DNA of 21,656 nucleotides from positions 1 through 21,656 of IMG/VR virus record IMGVR_UViG_3300023175_000231; one strand, 5' to 3'. Shown piece after piece: positions 6,244 through 14,162 of this stretch. The translations under genes and the position numbers were made by a program. Within the stretch, counting starts at the first letter, position 1, and each line of letters begins with the position of its first letter. A model generated the notes under the pieces. That model had not been told where the DNA came from. It saw nothing but the letters and a program-made list of their open reading frames with translations, and ran no database searches. Source of the DNA: a virus.

Positions 6244-8774
6244 ACAAAGAAATCCTCCAATGTGTTTACTTTCTCAGGAACCCACCCAATAGCTTCAAGG
6301 ATTGGTTCGATAGGTCCAAGGAAAACTTTCTCAAACTGCTTCTCGTAATCGATGTACTGTTGCAGTTCGAACTCTTTTGGTAGTACGCCTGGGAAGGATA
6401 TCATGTTCTCCTTCACAGGGTTTGGTTGTTTAAGGTATACAAACTTGATCTTATCACCAGACTGGATAGACTCATATCTTTTGTCCAAGTCCTTTGACTT
6501 CAGGAACTGATTGAACAGGATGCACCCACGCACGTGCATAGGACAACCCTTCTTGTAACCACCACGATCCATATACTTTTCGATGTTGTCAGTTCCTGAG
6601 TTCTTTGCGATATCTTCTGGGGGTAGATTATAGAACTCTTTCTTGAAGTTGGCAATAAATTCTTGCGTATCTTCTTCAGTACCTTCCATGATCACCTTGA
6701 ATGCATCCTTCAGTTTGTCACGACAGATCTGGGGGGTAGACGAACGAACAGACTCCAAACCAGTCACAGAGATCTTAGGTTCCTCATAGTGGACACCCTC
6801 AGAGTTCAGTGCGTTCATGATGTAACGTTTCTTTGCAATGAACACAGACTTGTCAGTGATCTTCTCACGTTTCATGAACATTGCTTGACGGAATGCACCC
6901 ATTCTCTTTGCAAGTTCTTCATATCCTTTTTCAAGGACACCTTCAATCTTTGTACCACAGATCTGATCAAGAAACTTCTCACCTTGATCACGAGTGATAT
7001 CGACAGTACCAAAAACCTCTTCAATCAGTGGACCAAAGTTTACATAGATGGAGTCGGTATCGATGTATACAATGTAGTCGACATCTTCTGTCTTTAGGAT
7101 CTTGTTCAGATATTCATTCACAGACTTCTGTGCGTAACGAATAGACAACTGACCAGAAGTAGTAATCGCCTCTGCGAATTCCATAATATAATACAGGAAG
7201 TAAATGTTCGCAGTCGCACCATACAAAGAGTTCATAGAAATCTTAATAGACATCTGCGAGTTGTGAAGTTGGGTCATTTCCCTTTTAAGTTTAGACTTCG
7301 TTGCAGGATCTTTTTCCACTTCCATTTGTTGTTCGACTGCGAGCATTTCTTTTTTGATTTGCTTTCGTCGTCCGTAGTACTCGTCAATGATTTCTGGGAT
7401 GATTCCGATTTTGTCGTTGGAGAAGCAAACACCGTTTGCAGCGACACTAACATTAGGATCGTCATTTTGATAATTCCCTTCTAATACCATTTCTTGTGAA
7501 ACAGATTCCAAACGTTGGGGAACCAGTGTTTCTGGTGACATATTATACTGCAACATCAAGTGCGGATACAGTGAGTTCAAATCAAAAGACACCACCCAAG
7601 GATGCATCCCCACTTTGGGATCTTTCACATAACCACCAACAAGTTCATCACCACGTTGGCCTGGCCCGTGTTTAAGTGGCGGAACCATACCCTCTTTCAG
7701 TAGACGACGATAGATAGTGGTCTCCCAATAACCCACCGTACCGAACGCATCACGACAGTTCACACCACCGTCATACGCAAGAGTCATCACCAACGACATC
7801 AATGCAACCTCATCTTCTAGTCGTTGGATCAACCAAGTATCTTTGAGGTTATAGTCCAAGTAGAGTTGGGGGTTCTGTTCGTACAGTGCAGTAAGGTTAC
7901 CATACTCAGAGTAATCCAACTTCTTCTCGCCCAACACAACGTGTGCGATGTGATCTAACTTGTAGGTCTCCTGCGTACCATATTTGTACGCAAACTTCTT
8001 GAAAGTATCCAAGTAATCCACAACGTGAAGACCAGAAATGGTCCACGTGTGTTGAGTCTTACCGAACATCTCTTTTGTATCTTTACGCAGACCTTTCCAA
8101 GGCGATAGTTCCTTTGCAGTGTTCTCACCACAGATCCGAATGATACGAGTCACTAGATACTGGATATCAAAGAACTCGACGTTCCATCCAGTAACAATGT
8201 CTGGGTAATCATTTTTCCAGATCTGAATGAACCGAAGAAGAAGTGCCTTCTCAGTGTCGAACTTCATGAACTGAATGTCTTCTGGATCGATGTCAGTGAT
8301 TGTTGCGTACTTGTCATAGTCCTTACGTCCCAGAAGATGGTACGTGTCAGACTTCGAAGACTTGTACGCAATCGAAGTGATCTCTTTATCTGCAGTTTCA
8401 ATGTTTGCGTAACCATCACCAATATCAACCTCAATATCGAATGAGGCGATGTTGATCAGTTGCATATCAAAAGAAACTTTTGATGGGTATTTCTCTTGAA
8501 TGAACTGGGCCACATAACTCTGTGTACCATTGATACTAAAGTTAGAAACATCTTTGTAGTCTTCTATAAACTGTTTCGCCTCCGACATAGAGTCGAAGGT
8601 TTTCTTTGCAAGTGGTTTGTTTCCAATCAAAGAACGGAAGTCGCCACCTGACTTAGATTGTAGATAGAAAGATGGTTTGAACTTTACTTTGCGGGAAAAA
8701 CGTTTACCGTTCTCGTACCCTCTCCAAAGTATATTGTTACCAAACCTCTCTACTGATGTGTAGAAAGAACTCAT
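6240..8774 (-). CDS. 43: Family-B DNA polymerase (gp43)
   Basis: An 844-residue replicative polymerase of the T4 gp43 type (T4: 898 residues), complete with proofreading. Exonuclease motifs: ExoI FDIEVD (D113, E115), ExoII WNVEFFDIQYL (D203) and ExoIII YNLKDTW (Y308, D312). Polymerase motifs: A, FDLNSLYPHLM (D398); B, KISMNSLYGATANIYF (511-526); C, YIDTDSIYVNF (D572, D574). All catalytic acids are present and there is no intein or split, as seen in some relatives. It acts at the replication fork with the clamp and clamp loader, which are outside the window. AAGG lies 6 nt before the ATG, which overlaps the preceding gene by ATGA. An intragenic promoter at 8814-8842 probably drives it. Confidence 0.97.
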   Translation of the reverse strand: MSSFYTSVERFGNNILWRGYENGKRFSRKVKFKPSFYLQSKSGGDFRSLIGNKPLAKKTFDSMSEAKQFIEDYKDVSNFSINGTQSYVAQFIQEKYPSKVSFDMQLINIASFDIEVDIGDGYANIETADKEITSIAYKSSKSDTYHLLGRKDYDKYATITDIDPEDIQFMKFDTEKALLLRFIQIWKNDYPDIVTGWNVEFFDIQYLVTRIIRICGENTAKELSPWKGLRKDTKEMFGKTQHTWTISGLHVVDYLDTFKKFAYKYGTQETYKLDHIAHVVLGEKKLDYSEYGNLTALYEQNPQLYLDYNLKDTWLIQRLEDEVALMSLVMTLAYDGGVNCRDAFGTVGYWETTIYRRLLKEGMVPPLKHGPGQRGDELVGGYVKDPKVGMHPWVVSFDLNSLYPHLMLQYNMSPETLVPQRLESVSQEMVLEGNYQNDDPNVSVAANGVCFSNDKIGIIPEIIDEYYGRRKQIKKEMLAVEQQMEVEKDPATKSKLKREMTQLHNSQMSIKISMNSLYGATANIYFLYYIMEFAEAITTSGQLSIRYAQKSVNEYLNKILKTEDVDYIVYIDTDSIYVNFGPLIEEVFGTVDITRDQGEKFLDQICGTKIEGVLEKGYEELAKRMGAFRQAMFMKREKITDKSVFIAKKRYIMNALNSEGVHYEEPKISVTGLESVRSSTPQICRDKLKDAFKVIMEGTEEDTQEFIANFKKEFYNLPPEDIAKNSGTDNIEKYMDRGGYKKGCPMHVRGCILFNQFLKSKDLDKRYESIQSGDKIKFVYLKQPNPVKENMISFPGVLPKEFELQQYIDYEKQFEKVFLGPIEPILEAIGWVPEKVNTLEDFFV

Positions 8775-9052
8775 TGTTTACCTTGTGTTGCTGTAATTGA
8801 CTGCATCTTTAGTAGTATACCAGAAACAGCGTCCTCTGTCAAGAACCCTTTTACTGTGTCGTGGTCTTCTGTGATGCCAGGCAGAACAACTTGTTCCTTA
8901 CCTTTGAACGCAGCGATCTCGTAGAGACCAGTCTTGTTTCCATAAGACATCTCGTTCTTGATGACACTCAGAGAGTATTCACCGAAGTCGACAATCGACT
9001 GTATACCTTTAGGGAAGTTTGTTTGTCTGAAAACTAGATCTGAAAATCTCAT
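8771..9052 (-). CDS. Conserved T4-like marine phage protein upstream of gp43
   Basis: A 93-residue protein of unknown function starting MRFSDLVFRQTNFPKGIQSI and continuing VDFGEYSLSVIKNEMSYG. I recall similar proteins near gene 43 in T4-like cyanophages. It is predicted soluble and mixed alpha/beta, without Cys or a recognisable catalytic motif. GGAG lies 7 nt before the ATG. Its stop overlaps the gp43 start (ATGA), so translation is coupled; its 3' coding region contains the gp43 promoter. The coupling and synteny suggest a role in replication, but this is inference. Confidence 0.75.
   Translation of the reverse strand: MRFSDLVFRQTNFPKGIQSIVDFGEYSLSVIKNEMSYGNKTGLYEIAAFKGKEQVVLPGITEDHDTVKGFLTEDAVSGILLKMQSITATQGKQ
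8814..8842 (-). promoter_or_regulatory. Intragenic sigma70 promoter upstream of gp43
   Basis: Minus-strand TTGACA (8842-8837), 17-base spacer, TATACT (8819-8814), lying inside the 3' coding part of the preceding gene. The predicted start near 8807 gives the polymerase gene a leader of about 33 nt, the normal arrangement for a dedicated promoter. Confidence 0.65.
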
Positions 9053-9064
9053 GACATTTCTCCT

Positions 9065-9277
9065 TTACATGGGGAATGTCGGTATCCCCGCTGTGGTGTC
9101 GTTTGCAATACATATAGCTTGCATATTATTTGGTGGTATTCCATCTCGTCCACCAATTTGATTTACCAGTCGTTCTCTTGCCATGAAACATTCTGTCATG
9201 GTGTTGAATACACCGTCACCTGTTGTCATGACGTTACCGTTCCAGTACACGACCAATATCAACACCCAATTTATCAT
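9065..9277 (-). CDS. Small protein with hydrophobic N-terminus and two cysteines
   Basis: A 70-residue protein beginning MINWVLILVVYWNGNVMTTG. The first 12 residues are hydrophobic with no leading Lys/Arg, so this may be an uncleaved membrane anchor or a weak export signal. C30 and C56 could form a disulfide if exported. Proteins like this occur in other T4-like marine phages; function is unknown. AGGTG lies 5 nt before the ATG, and the gene fits between gp46 and the conserved small gene without overlap. Confidence 0.65.
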   Translation of the reverse strand: MINWVLILVVYWNGNVMTTGDGVFNTMTECFMARERLVNQIGGRDGIPPNNMQAICIANDTTAGIPTFPM

Positions 9278-9297
9278 AATATCACCTGTTTGTCAAG
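9269..9297 (-). promoter_or_regulatory. Weak candidate promoter after gp46
   Basis: Minus-strand TTGACA (9297-9292) overlaps the gp46 stop codon and is followed after 17 bases by TAAATT (9274-9269), matching TATAAT at four of six positions. The ATG at 9277 lies in the spacer, so it could only serve the following genes (8771-9052 and gp43). Confidence 0.3.
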
Positions 9298-11005
9298 GAC
9301 TAATCTCACTAAAGTTTTTGTTTTTCATAAATTTGATATGTGACGTAAACTTCTCAGCGAACTGGTCCCCACGGTGAGAAATAACAAAGATGTTATCGTC
9401 CGTGTTTAGATTGTGGAGTGTTTCGATCAGACTGTCAATACCAACGCCATCAAGTGCACCGTCAAGTGTTTCATCCAGTAAGAGTAAGTTTGTACTGACA
9501 CTATTCCGCAACTTTGCGACTGAACGCCACGCAAGCATAATAGATAGTGTAATACGAAGTTTCTCTCCCTCAGAGAATGAAGCATATGAGAAGGTGTCAC
9601 GAAAACGAGACTTGATAACCTCGTTAAAATTTTCATCTAGTTGGAAGTCGACGAACAGATCGAACGCACCCAAATATTTATTAATGAGTTTGTTCATTAC
9701 TGGAATGTACTGTGCAATAATTCTTGCTTTGATACCACCGTCCTTCAATATAGTCGAAAGGACACCCAAGACACTTTGATTGTCTAGTAGTTCTGCACGA
9801 TCCTTTTGTAAAACCTTTAATTCTTTTTCAAAAGATTTTAATTTTGATGTATCAACTTCTTCGACCAATGCTTCTGCATTGTCTAGATCATTTTTGTAAG
9901 ACACAAGTGCATTCTTCGCAATCTTGATCTCACCACGGTTCTCTTTGATTTCTAAATTTTTGTTTTGAATCTCTTTTTCTATCTCTGAGATTTCTGCAAT
10001 ACGAGATTGGTATCCTTCGATTCGTTTATCGATTTCAACCATACCGCTCTCAATTTGGACTTTCTTGTCTTCTTTTTCTTGGATAACTGTTTCTTTAAAG
10101 TCATGTTCGATCCCCTGTTTGCAGACAGGACAACTATCATTATCATGGTAGAAGTTCAAGTCTTTTACGAAATTGCGCAGATTGTTACTCAAATCCCTAC
10201 GAATGTCTGTAGCTTGCGCAAACTTGTTTTCAATACCTTCTTTGTCAGATATTGTTTCATACAGAGATGCAATCTCTGTTTCGATTCCTTCAATAAAATT
10301 TTTACATGAGTCAATCTTATCCAAGTGAACCTGCATCTTCTCACGAATCTTTTCTACTTCAGTTTCACGGATCTTACGAATAGACTCATTGTGTTCCTGT
10401 GCGCTTTCAATTCGTTGATTGACCAAATCGCTCTTGTAGTCATTATCTGTCAAGTTTGCACGGTTCTCTGCAATACGATCCTTCGCAAGAAGGTTCATAG
10501 TACTGAACACTTGGATATCAAGAAGATCTTCAATGATTTCACGACGAGTGGACGCAGGAAGTTCCATAAACGGAACATACGTTGCACTACCAAGCACAAC
10601 GATCTGATTGAAAGATTTGTAATTGATACCAAGAATAGATGATTCAAGATACGCTTGATAGTCTTTGACTGCAGCATCTTGATCAACCATTTTACCGTCT
10701 TTGATGATCTCAAAGAGATTTGGTTTCATTCCACGTCTGACTGTGTATTCGTTTCCACCAACACTAAAGTCGATCTCAACCATAAGGTCTTTCTTGTTGA
10801 TGGAGTTCATCAACTGACCCTTATTGATCTTGCGGAAAGGTTTACCATACAACCCAAAAGTAATTGCGTCCAATAGTGTAGATTTCCCTGCACCATTAGT
10901 ACCGCTTATGAGTGTTGTTGGTTTCCTATCTAGATCAATTTTTGTGAATACGTTACCAGTCGAAAGTATGTTCTTATATCGAACTTGTCTAAAGTGTATT
11001 CTCAT
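9293..11005 (-). CDS. 46: Recombination endonuclease large subunit gp46 (SbcC/Rad50-like)
   Basis: A 570-residue ATPase (T4 gp46: 560) that works with gp47 to resect DNA ends for recombination-dependent replication. Walker A is GTNGAGKST (35-43). A long coiled coil (about 180-400) is interrupted by the zinc hook CPVC (292-295), which dimerises the complex. The ABC signature is FSEGEKLRITL (477-487), Walker B is LLLLDE (507-512), and H544 is the switch histidine. The domain order is complete. The ATG overlaps the end of gp47 by 4 nt (11002-11005) without a strong Shine-Dalgarno, so translation is probably coupled to gp47, fitting a two-subunit complex. Confidence 0.96.
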   Translation of the reverse strand: MRIHFRQVRYKNILSTGNVFTKIDLDRKPTTLISGTNGAGKSTLLDAITFGLYGKPFRKINKGQLMNSINKKDLMVEIDFSVGGNEYTVRRGMKPNLFEIIKDGKMVDQDAAVKDYQAYLESSILGINYKSFNQIVVLGSATYVPFMELPASTRREIIEDLLDIQVFSTMNLLAKDRIAENRANLTDNDYKSDLVNQRIESAQEHNESIRKIRETEVEKIREKMQVHLDKIDSCKNFIEGIETEIASLYETISDKEGIENKFAQATDIRRDLSNNLRNFVKDLNFYHDNDSCPVCKQGIEHDFKETVIQEKEDKKVQIESGMVEIDKRIEGYQSRIAEISEIEKEIQNKNLEIKENRGEIKIAKNALVSYKNDLDNAEALVEEVDTSKLKSFEKELKVLQKDRAELLDNQSVLGVLSTILKDGGIKARIIAQYIPVMNKLINKYLGAFDLFVDFQLDENFNEVIKSRFRDTFSYASFSEGEKLRITLSIMLAWRSVAKLRNSVSTNLLLLDETLDGALDGVGIDSLIETLHNLNTDDNIFVISHRGDQFAEKFTSHIKFMKNKNFSEISP

Positions 11006-12066
11006 CCAAGATTCAAAGCCTCAAAATATAATTCATTTACCAAAGATTTGATCTTTTGCTTATCGATGTTTGTATCCAAACCATCGATGTATTGATGCAA
11101 AATCTCTTTTGTATCCTTTGTCTCATCTAAGATTTCTTCCGCACCTACGTTTTCGAGGTTCAAGGAATCGTCAATAGATTTGATATCCACTGCACCACTC
11201 TCTCCAAGTTTGTTCATGAACAAGTCATAGAGATATGCATTGGTACGGTTCTTGACAATCACCTTGATATACGCATCTTCCAACATAGACACGTCGAGAC
11301 CGTTAATGTCATCGACAGTCATGTCTTCATCGTCGTAATCAATCTTGTGGAATATTCTATACGGATTTTCTACAAATGTCAAGTCTTTTGTTTCGGTATC
11401 AAAAGTATGGAACCCACGTTTACCACCATAGTCTGACCAAGTCATCTCATATGGCGCACCAAGGTATTCAATGTTTGAGTACTTTGATGGGTGATGGAAG
11501 TGTCCAGAAAAAACGTTTTCAAAAGATTTAAATACATCCATGTCGAGACCATGTGTACATACAGTACCTCGCATCATCTCGAAACCCTTTACTTCAAGAT
11601 GTCCTAATAGAACATCTGCATCTGTATTCTCAACTTTTGTTAGAATTGCATCACGATTATTTTTTGTGATCCAAGGCGTCATCAAAAACTTTGTTGAACC
11701 TTTCTGCAGTTCAACCGCTTCGTTTTCATATAGGGTGAAGTTGTCGTATTCACGCAACAACAGATCCATACTGTTGATGTCATTTGTGTTTGTATAATAT
11801 ACTGAGTGGTTACCCACCAGTGCATGGTATTCGATATTACGTTTAGCGAGTTCGTCAAAGAAGAACTCTTTACCACGTTTCAGTGTGTTGTAGTTGATGA
11901 ACTTTCGACGATCAAAAGTATCACCCAAGTCAAACACGGTATCAATTTTATTCTCATCCAAATATGGAAAGAACACATTGGCAAAAAATCGTTCTTGATT
12001 GTCTAGGAATACCTGACTATCTCCACGAACACCGATGTGCATATCTGTTATAATCGCAATCTTCAA
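11002..12066 (-). CDS. 47: Recombination endonuclease nuclease subunit gp47 (SbcD/Mre11-like)
   Basis: A 354-residue calcineurin-like metallophosphoesterase that is the nuclease partner of gp46. Metal-binding motifs are in order: DMH (D8, H10), DLGDTFD (D49), GNH (N86, H87), GHLE (H156) and GHFHH (H189, H191). The start codon is TTG, 6 nt after GAGGG, and overlaps the stop of the nucleotidyltransferase gene; no in-frame ATG retains D8. The rare start may lower its translation or depend on coupling with the upstream gene. Confidence 0.95.
   Translation of the reverse strand: MKIAIITDMHIGVRGDSQVFLDNQERFFANVFFPYLDENKIDTVFDLGDTFDRRKFINYNTLKRGKEFFFDELAKRNIEYHALVGNHSVYYTNTNDINSMDLLLREYDNFTLYENEAVELQKGSTKFLMTPWITKNNRDAILTKVENTDADVLLGHLEVKGFEMMRGTVCTHGLDMDVFKSFENVFSGHFHHPSKYSNIEYLGAPYEMTWSDYGGKRGFHTFDTETKDLTFVENPYRIFHKIDYDDEDMTVDDINGLDVSMLEDAYIKVIVKNRTNAYLYDLFMNKLGESGAVDIKSIDDSLNLENVGAEEILDETKDTKEILHQYIDGLDTNIDKQKIKSLVNELYFEALNLG
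11354..11382 (-). promoter_or_regulatory. Possible intragenic promoter within gp47
   Basis: Minus-strand TTGACA (11382-11377), 17-base spacer, TAGAAT (11359-11354). It would start transcription inside gp47 and could add gp46 mRNA. It lies in conserved coding sequence and one -10 base is off, so chance is possible. Confidence 0.3.
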
Positions 12067-12470
12067 AGTTTACCCTCTTCTCTCATTTGCGCTCTAATCT
12101 TCGTCGCTGAAATATCATGGATATCTTTGCCTAGATCGTGTTCAGTAAAAGTATAACCTACTCCACGACCATAACTGATGTCTACGATATTTGGTACACG
12201 CATTATAACATACTCTTCTTCATATGTAAAGCCCTCTTTTTCAAGAGCGCCTTTGATGTTACTTTCTACAGTGTTCCAAGTAAAAGGGTTGTCGTTCTGT
12301 TCTACAGTTCGTCCTGCACCTGCGTCTCCATCAAAATTGAAGACATCACGACACATGATCACAACTTGACCAGTCTCTGCGAGTGCACGTTTGAATAGTT
12401 CTGTGTGACCATCGTGCCAAGGTTGCCAACGACCCAACATCTGAGTCGTTGGTTTCTTCCAATCAAACAT
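12063..12470 (-). CDS. HxGH nucleotidyltransferase (cytidylyltransferase-like)
   Basis: A 135-residue protein of the nucleotidyltransferase alpha/beta-phosphodiesterase superfamily. GRWQPWHDGHTELFKRAL (13-30) contains the H19-x-x-H22 nucleotide-binding motif, and ISATKIRAQM (120-129) matches the (I/V)S(S/T)(T/S)xIR motif. Members join NTP to a phosphorylated substrate (CDP-glycerol, CDP-choline, NAD or CoA precursors) and ATP sulfurylase shares the fold; the substrate here is not evident. It lies 4 nt after the APS-kinase-like gene and overlaps gp47, suggesting it works with the kinase. Confidence 0.75.
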   Translation of the reverse strand: MFDWKKPTTQMLGRWQPWHDGHTELFKRALAETGQVVIMCRDVFNFDGDAGAGRTVEQNDNPFTWNTVESNIKGALEKEGFTYEEEYVIMRVPNIVDISYGRGVGYTFTEHDLGKDIHDISATKIRAQMREEGKL

Positions 12471-12474
12471 ATCT

Positions 12475-12909
12475 TTACCTTGTGTAATCCAAATCCAGAT
12501 ATTTCTCTAATACCTTTGCTAGTTGTTGATGAGTATCGTTGAACCATTTAGAGACATGATAATCATATTCATCTATAGATGGTTCCTCAAACATTTTATT
12601 TGTGTCCTCAAAACGACCCTCTTGAATTGTGTCCATCCAGACTGCGAAGTCAGCACGGAAGTTTTGTCTCGCTTCATATGTCGGACAAATGAAATCCGCA
12701 ACTGCAACTTTACCTGCCTTGACAACACCGTCTGCAAGATATCTCATACGTGCTGCTTGACGCATACGTCCCTCTGGTGAAAAGTCCCAGTCGTTGTATT
12801 CTTCACGAACACGATCCGCATTTAAATGGACACCGCCGACGAGTTTCGCCAGCGGTTCTGCAAGAGTAGATTTGCCTGCACCTGGCAGACCAAAGATTAA
12901 GATCTTCAC
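12475..12909 (-). CDS. APS-kinase-like P-loop kinase
   Basis: A 144-residue P-loop kinase. Walker A is FGLPGAGKST (6-15). HLNADRVREEYNDWDFS (28-44) followed by GRMRQAARMRYLADGVVKAG (47-66) resembles the D.R..........R......R....A....G pattern of adenylylsulfate kinase (CysC), and VADFICPTYEARQNFR (70-85) resembles CysC's A.ISPYR..R. True APS kinases are nearer 200 residues, so this is short; related kinases phosphorylate other small molecules or nucleic-acid ends. If it is APS kinase it makes PAPS for the sulfotransferase-like gene at 2770-3543. The start codon is GTG, overlapping the upstream stop (GTGA). Confidence 0.65.
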   Translation of the reverse strand: MKILIFGLPGAGKSTLAEPLAKLVGGVHLNADRVREEYNDWDFSPEGRMRQAARMRYLADGVVKAGKVAVADFICPTYEARQNFRADFAVWMDTIQEGRFEDTNKMFEEPSIDEYDYHVSKWFNDTHQQLAKVLEKYLDLDYTR

Positions 12910-13517
12910 GCTGCGGTTTCCTCTTCGCCTTTCAAGTCGTGTCCATGTTCATCACAAGGGATAATTTGTGGACTACACTGCATTTCAAACATGTTATCGA
13001 CAAACTCCCAACCAAGTTCTTCAACACCTTCTTGGTAGTCTTCTTCCCATGCTTCTTCTGCTTCTGCGATCCAGATTTCCTGTTGTTCATCATCAATATC
13101 TGTCTGGTATGATGTAACTGACCAGTCTTCCCAACAACCATCATCACAGTATAACATTTCCATATTATAATCTTCAGTGATATCAACAAAATCATCCGAT
13201 TCGTTCGGCAACACCTGAGACATAATCATTTCAAGTAGAGTTGTGTCAGGATCTAAGACTTCTTCATCGTTTTCGATAATGGTGTGTCCATAATCCATCG
13301 CCCAGTTCAGAATTGCATCTTCACCTTCATACCCCTCTCCTTTGAGATATTCCAAGGCTTCTTCATCAGTCTCTGGAACAGATACCAAAAAAGATCCCCA
13401 ACGCCATCCTAGTTCTTTACGCAAAAAGACTAGATTTCCATCTTCATCGTGACGTTTAAAAATATCAAATTCTACTACAGATTTTTTATAAGTGGGTTCG
13501 ATACGATAATATTTCAT
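12906..13517 (-). CDS. Very acidic protein of unknown function
   Basis: A 203-residue protein with 58 Asp/Glu and about 11 Lys/Arg by my count, giving a net charge near -47. The N-terminal 40 residues are mixed (MKYYRIEPTYKKSVVEFDIF), then acidic residues dominate, with AEAEEAWEEDYQEGVEELGW (about 151-170) the densest part. Four Cys lie in its second half, two near the C-terminal HGH, a possible metal site. I do not recognise a family. GAGGA lies 6 nt before the ATG. It sits between gp55 and the APS-kinase-like gene in the early operon. The charge is reminiscent of DNA-mimic inhibitors, but that is only a hypothesis. Confidence 0.7.
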   Translation of the reverse strand: MKYYRIEPTYKKSVVEFDIFKRHDEDGNLVFLRKELGWRWGSFLVSVPETDEEALEYLKGEGYEGEDAILNWAMDYGHTIIENDEEVLDPDTTLLEMIMSQVLPNESDDFVDITEDYNMEMLYCDDGCWEDWSVTSYQTDIDDEQQEIWIAEAEEAWEEDYQEGVEELGWEFVDNMFEMQCSPQIIPCDEHGHDLKGEEETAA

Positions 13518-13526
13518 TTTAGTTCC

Positions 13527-14012
13527 TCATTTCTTTTTAGCGAGTTTACCTTCAAACTCATCGATAAAGTCGTTTATATAATCTGGTGGTTCTGACATTG
13601 TAATAAGTCCTTCACTACCATCCACGACTTGCATATCCGACATCATTTTCTGTGATGATTTAAATCGAATGTAAAGTTGTTTCTTTTCTTTTTGGATCCG
13701 TCTTAGAAATGCATACCAAATGATCTGTGTAAAGTAAGCAAATGGATTCTTAGATTTTTCTGGATCAAAATTGTGAATATATTGTAGACAGTTTTCAATA
13801 CCATCTGAAATCATATCTTCTTTATAGGAGTAACCAGAAAAGTTTGGTTTTGTTGCAAGACGGTTAGCGATCATAAAGATACACTCACCGATATAGTCTG
13901 GGACTCTGGGGATCTCTTCCCCCGAATCTTCTGCCTCTTTACACGCCTCTTTATATTGAATAAGTGATTCCAGAAGGTCTTTGTTGTTGACGTAATTTCT
14001 CTTCTTAGACAA
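13527..14012 (-). CDS. 55: Late-transcription sigma factor gp55
   Basis: A 161-residue divergent sigma70-family factor (T4 gp55: 185) that directs host RNA polymerase to late promoters. Conserved region: YIGECIFMIANRLATKPNFS (40-59), then YKEDMISDGIENCLQYIHNF (63-82) and NPFAYFTQIIWYAFLRRIQK (89-108), equivalent to sigma region 2 with the -10-recognition helix. The C-terminus YINDFIDEFEGKLAKKK (145-161) has the acidic-hydrophobic look of the T4 gp55 sliding-clamp-binding tail but ends in extra lysines. The start is TTG after a strong AGGAGG. It is the first gene of the operon driven by the promoter at 14048-14076. NATAAATA-type late promoters are seen elsewhere in the window. Confidence 0.9.
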   Translation of the reverse strand: MSKKRNYVNNKDLLESLIQYKEACKEAEDSGEEIPRVPDYIGECIFMIANRLATKPNFSGYSYKEDMISDGIENCLQYIHNFDPEKSKNPFAYFTQIIWYAFLRRIQKEKKQLYIRFKSSQKMMSDMQVVDGSEGLITMSEPPDYINDFIDEFEGKLAKKK

Positions 14013-14041
14013 ACGAGTCCTCCTTCTGTTGTGTTGAAATC

Positions 14042-14077
14042 CTTGACAGTATACTACATCATGTAAACATTGTCAAG
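14042..14077. repeat. Inverted repeat CTTGACA...TGTCAAG around the gp55 promoter
   Basis: CTTGACA (14042-14048) and TGTCAAG (14071-14077) form a 7-bp inverted repeat spaced by 22 bp. The right arm is the -35 of the gp55 promoter; the left arm overlaps its -10. It could be an operator for a dimeric repressor or simply a reused -35 word. Confidence 0.4.
14048..14076 (-). promoter_or_regulatory. Early promoter of the gp55-gp47-gp46-gp43 operon
   Basis: Minus-strand TTGACA (14076-14071), 17-base spacer, TATACT (14053-14048). The tract A6T6 (14079-14090) lies immediately upstream as a likely UP element. The transcript would start about 30 nt before the TTG start of gp55. Confidence 0.8.
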
Positions 14078-14101
14078 TAAAAAATTTTTTGAAAAAAGTG
14101 C

Positions 14102-14130
14102 TTGACTTTTGTGTTGACAACCGTTATAAT
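14102..14130 (+). promoter_or_regulatory. Rightward sigma70-type promoter facing the end of uvsW
   Basis: Plus-strand TTGACT (14102-14107), 17-base spacer, TATAAT (14125-14130). It is back to back with the gp55 promoter and shares its A6T6 tract. No plus-strand gene lies downstream for 3 kb; the transcript would run antisense to uvsW and uvsY. The word CTTGACTTTT is shared with the promoter at 20651-20679. Confidence 0.55.
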
Positions 14131-14162
14131 CGAGCCATCGCTTTTAGAAACACTTTAAGGCC

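Noticed and set aside
6663-7097. Plus-strand open frame of 144 codons
   Set aside because: It is opposite the conserved polymerase domain of gp43 and has shadow-like composition (Leu/Phe/Cys/His).
9390-9779. Plus-strand open frame of 129 codons
   Set aside because: Antisense of the gp46 C-terminal ATPase domain, Ser-rich, no initiation signals.
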